A stretch of 64,000 bases of DNA from Acidimicrobiia bacterium (GCA_024762335.1 JANTHO010000001.1:64805-128804), one strand, 5' to 3'; shown: positions 30,787-41,354, counted from the first letter of the stretch. The notes: generated by a model from the letters alone, not told the origin. A program made the numbers and translations.

Positions 30787-31911
30787 ATGGTGTTTGCATT
30801 CGCCATCTGGCTCGCTCGCGGCGCTCTTCCCATCCTCGCGGTTTCAGGAATCGTTGCTTTCCTCGTTGCACCCATGGTGCGCTTCCTGCACCGGCGGTTG
30901 CACTGGCCTCGATGGCTTGCTCTGCTCGCCGGATACGTTGCCGTGCTCGTCGTCTCGCTGGCCCTGATAGCGATCCTCGTCATCGGAATCACGCAGTCGC
31001 TCAGCGGTATCGACATGACCGCGATGCAGGATTCGGTGCGCAACGTCGCTCAGTGGTTTGTCGACTGGGCCAACGGGCTCGTCATTTTCGGCGTCCATGT
31101 CGACATGAGCGAGGTCACGGCACCAATCCAGGATTGGTTGAGTAGCGGCGCATCGAGCGGTGGAGCAAGTGGCGGCGGAATCAAGATCGATGTGAATGCA
31201 CTTCAGTCGCTGCTCGGTGGGGCGTTCAACTCGATCAGGACGGTTGCGGGGATCGTGACGGCGATGGTGATGTCGGCTCTCATCACCATGATGATTGCGA
31301 TCTACCTGAACGCCGACAGCGAGAGATTCCACTCGTGGATCCAGCGTATGGTGCCCCCCGGATACGAAAGAGATGGGGCGCTGCTCTCCGATGAGACGGG
31401 TGCGATCTGGCGCGGCTATATCTACGGACAGCTGATCAACAGCCTCATCACCGGGATCATGGTGTTCATCGTGCTCGCACTCGTCGGCGTCCAGGGAGCA
31501 TTCCTCATGGGAGTGATCATGATGCTGTTCAACATGATTCCCACGTTCGGGCCCATCATTGCGGCGTTCCCGGGAGTTATCGCCGCCCTCGTGGGAGGGT
31601 CGACACGATGGCCCGACATGAACAACCTGCTTTTCGGTCTCATCGTCGCTGCGATCTACGTTGTCGTCGTCCAGGCGCAGGCGAACGTCATCGCTCCCAA
31701 GGTAATGGGGCGGGCCGTAAGGCTGTCACCGGTAATCATCATGCTTTCGTTGATCGTCGGATTCAACGTTGCAGGTCTCGTGGGTTCCCTCCTCGCCGTC
31801 CCGGTCGTTGCAACCGCGAAACTCATGATCTCCTACCTGTACGCGAAGGTGGTGGATCGTGATCTGTTCGCAGAAGGACGGGAGATAGGAATCGAGGTTG
31901 ATGATGGCTGA
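30787..31911 (+). CDS. AI-2E family transporter/permease (true start may lie upstream)
   Basis: Multiple TM segments; GQLINSLITGIMVFIVLALVGVQGAFLMGVIMMLFNMIPTFGPIIA. Confidence 0.88.
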   Translation: MVFAFAIWLARGALPILAVSGIVAFLVAPMVRFLHRRLHWPRWLALLAGYVAVLVVSLALIAILVIGITQSLSGIDMTAMQDSVRNVAQWFVDWANGLVIFGVHVDMSEVTAPIQDWLSSGASSGGASGGGIKIDVNALQSLLGGAFNSIRTVAGIVTAMVMSALITMMIAIYLNADSERFHSWIQRMVPPGYERDGALLSDETGAIWRGYIYGQLINSLITGIMVFIVLALVGVQGAFLMGVIMMLFNMIPTFGPIIAAFPGVIAALVGGSTRWPDMNNLLFGLIVAAIYVVVVQAQANVIAPKVMGRAVRLSPVIIMLSLIVGFNVAGLVGSLLAVPVVATAKLMISYLYAKVVDRDLFAEGREIGIEVDDG

Positions 31912-33442
31912 GAGGGAAGTACTTCAAGCCGACGTGGCCGTTGTGGGCGCGGGTCTCGGGGGTCTCAGCGCAGCGGGGTACCTCGCGAAAGCCGGTCACC
32001 GGGTCGTCGTGTTGGAACATCACACTGTTCCCGGCGGCTACGCCCACGAGTTCAAACGCCGGGGTTTTCGGTTCGAGGTGGCACTTCACGCGCTCGACGG
32101 TGCGGGACCCGGGGGTTGGCTACAGCCGATGCTCGACGACCTCGGAGTGCTCGATCGTGTCGAGTTCTCGAACCTGGACCCCTTCTACACGGCCCGGTTC
32201 CCGGACTACGAGATCACCGTCCCGCGTGAGTTGTCCGAGTACCTGAGCCGACTCCGGAAGGACTTCCCGGACGAGGCCGACGGGGTCGACGATCTGTTCG
32301 CCGCCATCCGCCGTATTGCCCACGACATGGGCCGATACATCAAGGACCGTAGGGCGAGGATCATGTCGAACCCGATGGAGATGATGCAGCGCTATCCGGA
32401 CATAGCGATGGCGTTCGCGCAGAACTGGCAGGTCTTCATGGACCGCTTCATCAACGACCGGCGTCTCCAGGCGGTGATCTCGGCGTTGTGGGGGTATCTC
32501 GGGTTGCCACCGTCCAGGATCTCGGCCGGCCTGTTCGCTCTGGTTCTCTCCAGCTACCACACGTCCGGCGCCTGGTACCCGAAGGGTGGAAGCCAGGCGA
32601 TGAGTCGTGCGATGGTCGATGCGCTCGTGGAACAGGGCGGCGAAGTGCGTTTCAGGAACACGGTGACGAAGGTCGATGTCGTGGATGGTCGTGCGGTCGC
32701 TGTGGACACCGATCGGGGATTGAGAGTCGAAGCGGATCTGGTCATCTCCAACGCGAGTCCGTCGGCGACGGTGTCGCTCGCCGGGAGGGATCACTTCGAC
32801 GACGACTTCCTGATGAGTGTGGATCGGGATGTCCCGGCTCTGTCGAACCTGGTCGTCTATCTCGGCCTCGACCGGGACCTGGTTGCGGAGGGGTGGGATT
32901 ATCACGAGTTCTTCCTGTCCGACGGATACGACCTCGAAGCGGACTACGAGGCGATGATGAAGGGCGACTTTTCCAAGGCGGGTCTCGTGATCGCCAACTA
33001 CACGGAGGCCGATCCCGGCTGTGCGCCGGAGGGCAAGAGCGTGATGGCCATCGTCTCCCTCGCACCCTGGGACTACCAGAACGTCTGGGGCACCGGCGGG
33101 GACACGGTTGGATACTCGAAGAACCCCGATTACATCCGCATCAAGGAAGAGGCTGCGGATCAGTTGATCGACCGTGTGGAGGAGCTGATTCCGGGCCTTC
33201 GCGACTCGATCATCATCCGGGAGGTCGGGACTCCGCTCACGAACGTTCGATACGGTCTCAACCCCGGCGGCAGCATCTACGGGCGCGAGCAGACGGTCGA
33301 GAACATGATGAACCGCAGGAGTGCGAAGTCCCCGATTCCGAACCTGCTCCTTTCGGGCGCCTGGGTAGGGGGCGGAGGCATGAGCGCCGCGATCGCGTCG
33401 GGCCGGAGCGCCGCTTCTGTGGCAAAGAGGATCCTGTCGTAG
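31898..33442 (+). CDS. Phytoene desaturase/carotenoid isomerase-like FAD-dependent oxidoreductase
   Basis: ADVAVVGAGLGGLSAAGYLAKAGHRVVVLEHHTVPGGYA; C-terminal GAWVGGGGMSAAIASGRSAA. Confidence 0.88.
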   Translation: MMMAEREVLQADVAVVGAGLGGLSAAGYLAKAGHRVVVLEHHTVPGGYAHEFKRRGFRFEVALHALDGAGPGGWLQPMLDDLGVLDRVEFSNLDPFYTARFPDYEITVPRELSEYLSRLRKDFPDEADGVDDLFAAIRRIAHDMGRYIKDRRARIMSNPMEMMQRYPDIAMAFAQNWQVFMDRFINDRRLQAVISALWGYLGLPPSRISAGLFALVLSSYHTSGAWYPKGGSQAMSRAMVDALVEQGGEVRFRNTVTKVDVVDGRAVAVDTDRGLRVEADLVISNASPSATVSLAGRDHFDDDFLMSVDRDVPALSNLVVYLGLDRDLVAEGWDYHEFFLSDGYDLEADYEAMMKGDFSKAGLVIANYTEADPGCAPEGKSVMAIVSLAPWDYQNVWGTGGDTVGYSKNPDYIRIKEEAADQLIDRVEELIPGLRDSIIIREVGTPLTNVRYGLNPGGSIYGREQTVENMMNRRSAKSPIPNLLLSGAWVGGGGMSAAIASGRSAASVAKRILS

Positions 33443-33489
33443 GGGCATTCGCGCGACTGGACGGTCCCGGGCATTCATAGACTGGTGCG

Positions 33490-35130
33490 GTGACACAGGC
33501 CGTTGCCCCACTCAAGATCAGCCGATTCCGGGCGCTGTGGATCGCCGCCGTCTTCTCGAACGTCGGATCATTCCTGCAGGCCGTCGCAGCGTCCTGGCTG
33601 ATGCTCGAACTAACCGGATCCGCACTCTGGGTGGGTCTCATGGCGGCCTCGGCGACGATTCCCCTCCTCGTCTTCTCTCTCCCCGCAGGTGCGATCGCCG
33701 ACATGTTCGATCGGAGAAAGGTCCTGATCGTCGCACAGTTGACGATGGGCGGGTCCGCGGCGGCGATGGCGATCCTCACGGCTGTGGGTCTGATCACGCC
33801 CGGACTGCTTCTCGGACTCGGCCTCCTGCTCGGCACGGGCCTCGCCTTCAACCTCCCATCCTGGCAGGCGACCGTGCCCGACCTAGTTCCGCGGGGAATG
33901 GTTGCGAGCGCCGTCGCACTCAATTCGGCGGGGTTCAACGTGGCGCGGGCCGTCGGTCCCGCTCTCGGCGGGTTCATCGTCGCCGTTGCTGGCGCACAGG
34001 TGGCGTTCGGACTGAATGCCCTCTCGTATCTCGGTCTCGTCGTCGTTCTGATCGTGCTCGCGCGGGTCATGGGATCACCCGACCGTCAAGAGACATCGAT
34101 GCGGAACGCCATCGCTCTCGGTGTACGTTTCGCCAGGTTCACACCGTCGTTCAGGAAGGTCATGGCGGTGGCCGCGATGTTCGCTCTGACCTCGGCGGTC
34201 ATTCAGGCGGTCCTGCCCGTCCGCACCGCGGAACTCGACGGCGGGGCGGGCGTGTTCGGTTTCCTGCTCGGAGCGATGGGTGCGGGAGCCCTGGTCGGCG
34301 CGTTCACCAGAGGGCCCGTCACCACGAGACTCGGTCGGTGGTCACTGCCGGCCACGATCACGCTCGTGGGGATCGCAGGCGTCGCTCTCGGTCTCGTTCA
34401 GAGTGTTCCTCCGGCGTTTGTCGCGCTGTTCGTGGTCGGTATCGGGTGGGTGTGGACGCTCGCGAACCTCAATGCCACGGCCCAGTTGATGTCCCCGGAG
34501 TGGGTGAGGGGTCGTGCCATGGGGCTCTACATGCTGTCGTTCGCGGGCACGCTTCCGCTGGGCGCGATCCTCTCGGGATGGGTTGCCGACTGCATCGGTG
34601 CCGGGGGTGCCGAGGTGCTGTTTTCGGCACTCGGTATCGGGCTCGGAATGATCGCGGTCCCCGCTCTCAGGATTCCTGCGCTGAACGATGTCGTGACCCC
34701 CGAATTCACCGACGAACGTGTCCGGTCACCGCACGTCGACACCGAGGGCGGACCGGTGCTGATGACGGCGACCTGGCAGATCGACCGCTCCGATCTCGAG
34801 GAGTTCCTCGACGTCATGAAGGAGGTGAGGCTCGTTCGGCTGAGGACGGGGGCCTATCGGTGGCGGCTCTATCGTGACGCCGGTGATCCGCACCGACTCA
34901 CGGAACTGTTCCTCACCCGGTCCTGGGAGGAACATCTGGCACAGCACCAACGCATCGACGACGCGTCACGTGACGTACTGCGCAGGGCCAGGGACTTCGA
35001 CCGAGAGAGCGGTCCGACGACGCGGCATCTCGTTGCCGTCGACATGGAGAGTCCAGAAGACTGGGAAGCGCTGATCGAAGCCCACGAGCAGTATCACGCC
35101 AGCGATGGATCCATTCCGCTGGAGTCCTGA
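33490..35130 (+). CDS. MFS transporter (EntS-like) with C-terminal soluble domain
   Basis: GTG start; 12-TM-like pattern; [17 protein letters not shown] motif; soluble tail from about residue 415. Confidence 0.88.
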   Translation: MTQAVAPLKISRFRALWIAAVFSNVGSFLQAVAASWLMLELTGSALWVGLMAASATIPLLVFSLPAGAIADMFDRRKVLIVAQLTMGGSAAAMAILTAVGLITPGLLLGLGLLLGTGLAFNLPSWQATVPDLVPRGMVASAVALNSAGFNVARAVGPALGGFIVAVAGAQVAFGLNALSYLGLVVVLIVLARVMGSPDRQETSMRNAIALGVRFARFTPSFRKVMAVAAMFALTSAVIQAVLPVRTAELDGGAGVFGFLLGAMGAGALVGAFTRGPVTTRLGRWSLPATITLVGIAGVALGLVQSVPPAFVALFVVGIGWVWTLANLNATAQLMSPEWVRGRAMGLYMLSFAGTLPLGAILSGWVADCIGAGGAEVLFSALGIGLGMIAVPALRIPALNDVVTPEFTDERVRSPHVDTEGGPVLMTATWQIDRSDLEEFLDVMKEVRLVRLRTGAYRWRLYRDAGDPHRLTELFLTRSWEEHLAQHQRIDDASRDVLRRARDFDRESGPTTRHLVAVDMESPEDWEALIEAHEQYHASDGSIPLES

Positions 35131-35486
35131 TCGGCTCTGTCGTGCTCCACCGTCACGACGGTACGGATGCCGCCCCTGACGTTCCAGTCTCCCACGATCC
35201 TGGCCCGTCTCGGGTCGACGGCGGCGACGATGTCGTCGAGGATCCGATTGGTCACGTCCTCGTGGAAAGCGCCCTCGTCCCGATAGGACCAGAGGTAGAG
35301 CTTGAGCGACTTGAGTTCGATACAGCGCTCGTCGGGGACGTACTCGATGCTGAAATGAGCGAAGTCCGGCTGACCGGTGAGCGGACAGAGACAGGTGAAC
35401 TCCGGAGCGTCGAAGGTGATGAGGTAGTCGCGGCCGGGATGCGGATTGGGAAACGTGTCGAGCGTCTTGGTTGGTTCGGTTGCCAT
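35094..35486 (-). CDS. queF: NADPH-dependent 7-cyano-7-deazaguanine reductase QueF
   Basis: [36 protein letters not shown]. Confidence 0.95.
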   Translation of the reverse strand: MATEPTKTLDTFPNPHPGRDYLITFDAPEFTCLCPLTGQPDFAHFSIEYVPDERCIELKSLKLYLWSYRDEGAFHEDVTNRILDDIVAAVDPRRARIVGDWNVRGGIRTVVTVEHDRADQDSSGMDPSLA

Positions 35487-35650
35487 ACGGGGAGGGTACC
35501 GGGCGAGATCGATGATCCGAAACGTGCATGGTCACCCCGCCCACGTAATCGCCAAGCGACACGCCCGACCTGAATACGGGCGGTTGTGATCAATCCCCAC
35601 ACAACGCCCATCGCGGCAGACTCGACCCCCGAAGGAACTGCGACAATCGG

Positions 35651-35812
35651 CTAGCCGGCGAACAAGTGTCCTACAACGACACCGACGACGAGCAGAACAC
35701 CGAACCAGATGAGCACCACCAGCGCCATGTATCTCCCCGCGGGAGCATTCTCATCGTCATCGATGGGCATGTGCCACCACAGGAGCTTTCGAGTGCTGCG
35801 GCCGTCACTCAT
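35651..35812 (-). CDS. 53-aa small membrane protein (below ORF track cutoff)
   Basis: Manual translation: MSDGRSTRKLLWWHMPIDDDENAPAGRYMALVVLIWFGVLLVVGVVVGHLFAG*; single TM. Confidence 0.5.
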   Translation of the reverse strand: MSDGRSTRKLLWWHMPIDDDENAPAGRYMALVVLIWFGVLLVVGVVVGHLFAG

Positions 35813-35948
35813 GGCAGCCTCCTCTCAATCAGAACCCTATCAGCCAAGAGCGCTGCAGTTCAGGTCGGCACACGTGGGTGGTCTGGTAGATACGGGTCGC
35901 CCGTTTCGTTGACGTTGTGGGCAGGGAGCATCGATCGGGAAACTCATC

Positions 35949-36242
35949 TTATCGCCGCGGTCTTCGGTCTCTCTGGGCAACGTCACACATGCGGGTTCTT
36001 GCGAACCCGAGGCCGGAAGATTCGTCGATTCGACCGATCTCGTGCACCGTCGCGGGGCCGGGCAATGCCACTGCATCGAGAACAGTCTGGTAGTAGTCAG
36101 GCGGCGTGTCGACCACATCGATCGTCGCTTGACAATCCAGCTCCGTCACAGCCAGAGGTTCTGGCTCGTCACCAGAGCATCCCGCCAGGACGGCGCCGAT
36201 CAGGCAGATCAGCAGAGCCAGGGTCGAGGGGTACGAAGCCAT
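35949..36242 (-). CDS. Small putative lipoprotein
   Basis: Signal peptide plus lipobox LIGAVLAGCSG. Confidence 0.45.
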   Translation of the reverse strand: MASYPSTLALLICLIGAVLAGCSGDEPEPLAVTELDCQATIDVVDTPPDYYQTVLDAVALPGPATVHEIGRIDESSGLGFARTRMCDVAQRDRRPRR

Positions 36243-36507
36243 GCTGCGAGACGATCAAACGACCGGCCACCGAAGTGATCCAAACGCTGCTGAGGACCGG
36301 CGAGGCCGAGTACGACGGCGGTTTCCACTCCGCGAAGTGGGCTGAACTCGTCCCTCGGGGGACCGTCACCAGACGGACTGCCGATCAACGAAACCGAACA
36401 GGCCTCCGTCCGGTGTGCGGTCGTTCTTCCACAACGTCTGAAGGAGTCGTTCACAACGAGCACCTCTGCGCGGGTACGCTTGATTCATCGACCCGAGGTG
36501 AACAAGA

Positions 36508-36690
36508 GTGAGTTCAAAGAACACATGCGCCGCCGGCGGAGGGGCCATCTACGGACTGGGCATCTTCGGGGCCTTCGTGTATTTCTGGCAGCAGGCAGAC
36601 ACGTTCTGGGGGTACGTGTTCTCCTTCTTCCAGGGTCTCTTCTGGCCGGCCTTCATGGTCTATGAGGCGTTCGCTGCCCTCGGTGGCTGA
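36508..36690 (+). CDS. Small (60 aa) membrane protein
   Basis: GTG start; GGGAIYGLGIFGAFVYFWQQADTFWGYVFSFFQGLFWPAFMVYEAFAAL, recurrent small-protein type from recall. Confidence 0.6.
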   Translation: MSSKNTCAAGGGAIYGLGIFGAFVYFWQQADTFWGYVFSFFQGLFWPAFMVYEAFAALGG

Positions 36691-36820
36691 TGGTCCTTCA
36701 TCGGGACTTTGAGGCATAGCAAAACGGGGGCCGGTTCTCCGTCTCCACCACGCCAGTGGAGGCGGCCTGAGGGAACGCAACTGGAGCCCGGTTCCTCCCG
36801 GCTTCTAGCCTCCGATGTGC

Positions 36821-36866
36821 CCCCTCTGCCCTCCGGGCATCTCCCCCACCTCGGCGGTGGGGGAGA
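36821..36866. repeat. Copy 2 of dispersed double-hairpin element
   Basis: CCCCTCTGCCC-tcc-GGGCA then TCTCCCCCACC-tcggc-GGTGGGGGAGA; matches reverse complement of 23117-23161. Confidence 0.75.
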
Positions 36867-36985
36867 ATGGAAACAGGTCCTGTGCTTCAGAGAAACCACG
36901 GATTCAGGCTCGGCGGTGGGGGAGAGTGGGAACGGGTACTGTGGCTCAGGGGAACCGTGGATTCAGGCTCGGTGGCGGGAGGACT
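36850..36985. repeat. 59-bp-period degenerate tandem repeat (two full copies plus partial third)
   Basis: CTCGGCGGTGGGGGAGA... at 36850, 36909 and CTCGGTGGCGGGAGGA at 36968. Confidence 0.8.
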
Positions 36986-37211
36986 TGAAGCGTCGCTCTC
37001 AATCACCTATCCGCTACACCCTGAGACCGGGCATGGGCGGGTTGATGTGATCAGACGAGAGAATACGGCTCGCATGGTTGGGGGTGCATATGCGGAGGTG
37101 TCTTGGAACGCCGACGAGTTGGCGGTCGTTCTGCCGGACGCGTGTGTCCGAACCGGAGGGGAATCATCGTTGAATTGCCGTCCCGGCGGCCGGGCGATGT
37201 AGCCTGCGCCG

Positions 37212-38828
37212 GTGACACAACCATGGTTCTTCGACGCCGTCTTCTACGAGGTGCCCGTCTACGCCTTCTTCGACTCGAACGGCGACGGCATCGGTGACTT
37301 TGCCGGGCTCACGGAGAAGCTCGACTATCTGGAGTGGCTCGGCGTCACATGCATCTGGCTCCTTCCGTTCTATCAATCGCCGCTTCGCGACGGTGGGTAT
37401 GACGTCTCTGACTTCAAGGAAGTGCTTCCCCGGTACGGCACGTTCGACGACGTCGTCCGTTTGCTGGAGGAGGCGCACCGGCGGGGCATCCGGGTAATCG
37501 CCGACATGATCGTCAATCACACGAGCGACCAGCACCCCTGGTTTCAAGAGGCGCGGCGACCGGGATCACCGATGCGGTCCCGGTACGTGTGGTCGGACGC
37601 GCCGGACAAATACCCCGACGCGAGGGTGATCTTCACCGACACGAACACGTCGAACTGGGCATGGGATCCGGTCGCAGGCGCCTACTACTGGCACCGGTTC
37701 TTCGCCCACCAACCGGATCTCAACTTCGACGACGCCGAGGTACAAGACGCGATCGAAGACGTGATCCGATTCTGGCTGACGGCCGGATTCGACGGGCTGC
37801 GTCTCGACGCCGTTCCGTATCTCTTCGAACGAGACGGTACCAACTGCGAGAACCTTCCCGAGACGCACGCCTACCTGAAGCGCCTCCGTGCGATGGTCGA
37901 CCGAGAGTTCGGCGACCGGATGCTCCTCGCTGAAGCCAACCAATGGCCCGGCGACGTCGTTCAGTACTTCGGTGATGGTGACGAGTTCCACATGGCCTAC
38001 CACTTCCCCCTGATGCCGCGCCTGTTCATGGCGGTCGCCCGGGGCAGGGCCGACTCCGTGATCGACATCCTGGAGCGAACACCCGATATTCCCGCCGGCT
38101 GCCGGTGGGGAATCTTCCTCCGCAATCACGACGAGTTGACGCTTGAGATGGTCACAGAAGAAGAGCGTCGCTTCCTCTGGGACTCCTACGCGCCGGATCC
38201 GGCGATGCGGAAGAACGTCGGGATTCGCAGGAGGCTGGCACCACTTCTCGGCGGGGACCGCGGGAAGATCGAACTCCTGAACGCACTCCTCCTGTCGCTG
38301 CCCGGGAGCCCGTTCCTCTACTACGGCGATGAGATAGGCATGGGTGACAACTATCTCCTCGACGACCGGGACGGTGTTCGGACACCGATGCAGTGGAACG
38401 GCACACCGACGGCCGGCTTCTCGACGGCCGACCCGGCCGAGTTCTATCTCCCGGTCGTCTCGTTACCCGACTACGCCCCGGCGGCCGTCAACGTCGACGA
38501 CGAGATGTGCGACCCGGAGTCGCTTCTGTCCTGGACCCGATCGATGCTGGCGCTCCGGGCCGGAACACGGCCCCTGATGGATGGAGACTTCCGGATCGTT
38601 CCCTCCGACTCGGCTGCAGCGTGCGTGTTCACACGTTCGAACGCCGACGAGATCGTTCTCGTCGCCGCCAACTTCTCGGACGAACCCGTGCAGGTCGGCT
38701 TGCCCGACGGGCGCCCGGGGTGGGTGGTGACGGGGAGATCGGCCGGGGCCGGGACCCCGGAAGACTCGCTGACGCTCGACCCATACGGATGGGCATGGCT
38801 GCGGCGACGCCGATCCGGGAATCGGTAG
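37212..38828 (+). CDS. GH13 family, trehalose synthase/maltose glucosyltransferase-like
   Basis: GTG start; DAVFYEVPVYAFFDSNGDGIGDFAGLTEKLDYLEWLGVTCIWLLPFY; DGLRLDAVPYL; NHDE. Confidence 0.88.
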   Translation: MTQPWFFDAVFYEVPVYAFFDSNGDGIGDFAGLTEKLDYLEWLGVTCIWLLPFYQSPLRDGGYDVSDFKEVLPRYGTFDDVVRLLEEAHRRGIRVIADMIVNHTSDQHPWFQEARRPGSPMRSRYVWSDAPDKYPDARVIFTDTNTSNWAWDPVAGAYYWHRFFAHQPDLNFDDAEVQDAIEDVIRFWLTAGFDGLRLDAVPYLFERDGTNCENLPETHAYLKRLRAMVDREFGDRMLLAEANQWPGDVVQYFGDGDEFHMAYHFPLMPRLFMAVARGRADSVIDILERTPDIPAGCRWGIFLRNHDELTLEMVTEEERRFLWDSYAPDPAMRKNVGIRRRLAPLLGGDRGKIELLNALLLSLPGSPFLYYGDEIGMGDNYLLDDRDGVRTPMQWNGTPTAGFSTADPAEFYLPVVSLPDYAPAAVNVDDEMCDPESLLSWTRSMLALRAGTRPLMDGDFRIVPSDSAAACVFTRSNADEIVLVAANFSDEPVQVGLPDGRPGWVVTGRSAGAGTPEDSLTLDPYGWAWLRRRRSGNR

Positions 38829-38837
38829 GGTTGGCGC

Positions 38838-40469
38838 ATGACTGCTGAATCGGGGCATCTGGAGTGGTGGAAGACCGGCGTCGTCTACCAGATCTATCCG
38901 CGTTCGTTCCAGGACACGAAGGGCAACGGAATCGGAGACCTGCCGGGGATCACCGAGCGGCTGGGGTACGTCTCTGAGACGCTCGGCGTCGACGCTATCT
39001 GGATCTCGCCCTTCTACCCGTCTCCCATGGTGGACTTCGGATACGACGTTGCCGACTACACCGGCGTCGACCCGATGTTCGGAACCCTCGACGACTTCGA
39101 CCGTCTGCTCTGCGAAGTGCACACACGGGAGCTTCGCGTCATCATCGACTGGGTGCCGAACCACACGTCGGACCGGCATCCGTGGTTTCTCGAGTCGAAG
39201 AGTTCCCGCAACAACCCCCGGCGCGACTGGTACGTGTGGCGGGACCCGAAGTCGGACGGCTCACCACCGAACAACTGGCAGTCCGTGTTCGGAGGTCCGG
39301 CGTGGGAGTTCGATGAGCACACCGGGCAGTTCTATCTCCATTCGTTCCTGAAGGAGCAGCCGGATCTGAACTGGCGAAACCCGGCAGTCGAGGCCGCCAT
39401 GTTCGACACGCTCCGGTTCTGGCTCGATCGGGGCGTCGACGGATTCCGCATCGACGTCGCCCACTTCATCATGAAGGACCCGGAGTTCACCGACAACCCG
39501 AGAGCAACCCCTTCGACCGGCGACGCCGACTTCAAGGATCTGGGCGACTACGACGCATGGGAGCACATCAACGACAAGGGTCATCCCGATGTGCATGCCG
39601 TCTTCCGGCGTCTCCGCCGAGTGCTCGACGACTACGACGGTGACCGTTTCGCCGTCGGCGAGATACACGTCTTCGACTGGGATGAGTGGGCGGCGTACTA
39701 CGGCGACGGCGACGAGCTCCACATGCCGTTCAATTTCTCACTCGTATGGGCAGCGTGGGATGCGAAGGCGATTCGGGCCAGGGTCGAGGCGCTCGAGGAT
39801 GCGATTCCCGCGGCAGCATGGCCGAATTACGTGCTCGGCAATCACGACGAGCAGCGACTCGCGACACGATTCGGACCGGAGAACGCAGGCGCGGCGGCCG
39901 TCCTGTTGCTCACGCTTCGCGGTCAGCCGACGATCTACTACGGCGACGAGTTGGGTCTGCGCGAGACACCGATCCCTGCCGAACAACAGCAGGATCCGTG
40001 GGGCCTCCGAGTCCCCGGTCTGGGCAGGGACGGATGCCGCACACCCATGGTGTGGACATCCGGAGACGGCCATGGATTCACCGATCCCGACGTCGAGCCA
40101 TGGCTTCCGTTCGGGGACGATGCCGATATGCGCAATGTCGAGACGGAACTGGTAGACGAGGGGTCGACGCTCATGCTGTACCGCCGAATGCTGCGGCTAC
40201 GCAAGGCAAGGCCGTCGCTCGTCGCCGGCACGATCGAGTTCCTGGATGACCTTCCGGAAGACGTCCTCGGCTTTGTGAGAACGCACGGGGACGAGCGAAC
40301 GGTCGTGTTCATCAACTTCGCAGATGAAGCACGCCCGGTCGACCTCGAACCAGGGGCAGCGCTCCTGCTCTCAACGGACCACCGCAGAACGACTATCGGA
40401 TCGGGGAGCGTGTCACTGGCCGGCAACGAGGCGATGATCATCGACCCGGGCGACCCGCATGTCGTGTGA
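38838..40469 (+). CDS. GH13 alpha-glucosidase / oligo-1,6-glucosidase-like
   Basis: VVYQIYPRSFQDTKGNGIGDLPGI; DGFRIDVAHF; NHDEQR. Confidence 0.92.
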   Translation: MTAESGHLEWWKTGVVYQIYPRSFQDTKGNGIGDLPGITERLGYVSETLGVDAIWISPFYPSPMVDFGYDVADYTGVDPMFGTLDDFDRLLCEVHTRELRVIIDWVPNHTSDRHPWFLESKSSRNNPRRDWYVWRDPKSDGSPPNNWQSVFGGPAWEFDEHTGQFYLHSFLKEQPDLNWRNPAVEAAMFDTLRFWLDRGVDGFRIDVAHFIMKDPEFTDNPRATPSTGDADFKDLGDYDAWEHINDKGHPDVHAVFRRLRRVLDDYDGDRFAVGEIHVFDWDEWAAYYGDGDELHMPFNFSLVWAAWDAKAIRARVEALEDAIPAAAWPNYVLGNHDEQRLATRFGPENAGAAAVLLLTLRGQPTIYYGDELGLRETPIPAEQQQDPWGLRVPGLGRDGCRTPMVWTSGDGHGFTDPDVEPWLPFGDDADMRNVETELVDEGSTLMLYRRMLRLRKARPSLVAGTIEFLDDLPEDVLGFVRTHGDERTVVFINFADEARPVDLEPGAALLLSTDHRRTTIGSGSVSLAGNEAMIIDPGDPHVV

Positions 40470-41354
40470 CCCGTCGGGGCGGGTGAACTCGAAGTAGACG
40501 AACGTCGAGCCCCGAGCCGGAACGGCACACGCGTAGCGCACACCATGCCCTCGTCCACTGACCCAGCGCTCGGTGGAGCGTTCGAACATCCGACCGTCAG
40601 GGGACACGGCGATCCCCGCGAGTTCTTCGTAGTTGTCGTAGAAGGTTCGTCCGCCGTCGTAGGTGGCGAGGTATCCATCGCCCCATTCGATCACGGAGTT
40701 GAGCCGCGCCCTGCGTCCGTGCCACGAGTCGTCGCCGGGGGGTTCGAACACGTACTCGATCGTGGGGAAGTACAGGCCATCGTCCGAGGCCGCCAGTACC
40801 GTTGCGTCGAGCGGTCCTGCATGCACCGTGTTCCCCTCCACGGTCGGTCCGGTCCGCGGCGGCACGGCCGCGTAGATCCACACCGCTCCATCCTTCAGCA
40901 TCACGAACGGGTCCTTGATCCAGGGAAGGCCGTAGTCGTGGGGCCAGAGCACGGTGCGGCGGCTCTGCACGTCGAAGTGTTCGATCCGGTCGGCGCGGAT
41001 CACGTCGATGCGCCAGGTGGACGTTCCTGCGATCTCATAGGAGACGTAGCACCGCCATTCGTTGCCGATCCGGACGCAGTGTCCTTCCTCGATGGAGTTC
41101 GCGGCGAAGTCTTCCTTCGTGGCCGTCCACACCTCGGTGAACTCGATCCCGTCGTCGCTGACGGCCACGCCGCACACGCCGGCCCGTCCGTGTTCGAGCG
41201 GTCGTCGCTCGCGGTAGAAGAGTGCGAACGTGCCGGAGACAGGATCGAAGCTGACCTTTCCTCCGACCCAATTCCCGTATCCGTTTCCGGGCGGTTGGCG
41301 GACGATGGTTGCGGTAGTGGGGTCGAACGCGAGGAACTCGTGGGGTTCAGTCAT
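40413..41354 (-). CDS. Five-bladed beta-propeller glycosidase-like protein (GH43/GH117-type fold)
   Basis: Repeated D/W-rich blade pattern (WIKDPFVMLKDGAVWIYAAVPP; RARLNSVIEWGDGYLATYDGG). Confidence 0.6.
   Translation of the reverse strand: MTEPHEFLAFDPTTATIVRQPPGNGYGNWVGGKVSFDPVSGTFALFYRERRPLEHGRAGVCGVAVSDDGIEFTEVWTATKEDFAANSIEEGHCVRIGNEWRCYVSYEIAGTSTWRIDVIRADRIEHFDVQSRRTVLWPHDYGLPWIKDPFVMLKDGAVWIYAAVPPRTGPTVEGNTVHAGPLDATVLAASDDGLYFPTIEYVFEPPGDDSWHGRRARLNSVIEWGDGYLATYDGGRTFYDNYEELAGIAVSPDGRMFERSTERWVSGRGHGVRYACAVPARGSTFVYFEFTRPDGSHDMRVARVDDHRLVAGQ

Noticed and set aside
32120-33511. 463-aa reverse ORF
   Set aside because: Antisense to the phytoene-desaturase-like gene; no motifs.
36850-36985. 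Possible CRISPR array
   Set aside because: 59-bp period is continuous repeat without distinct repeat/spacer partition; no cas genes in the window.
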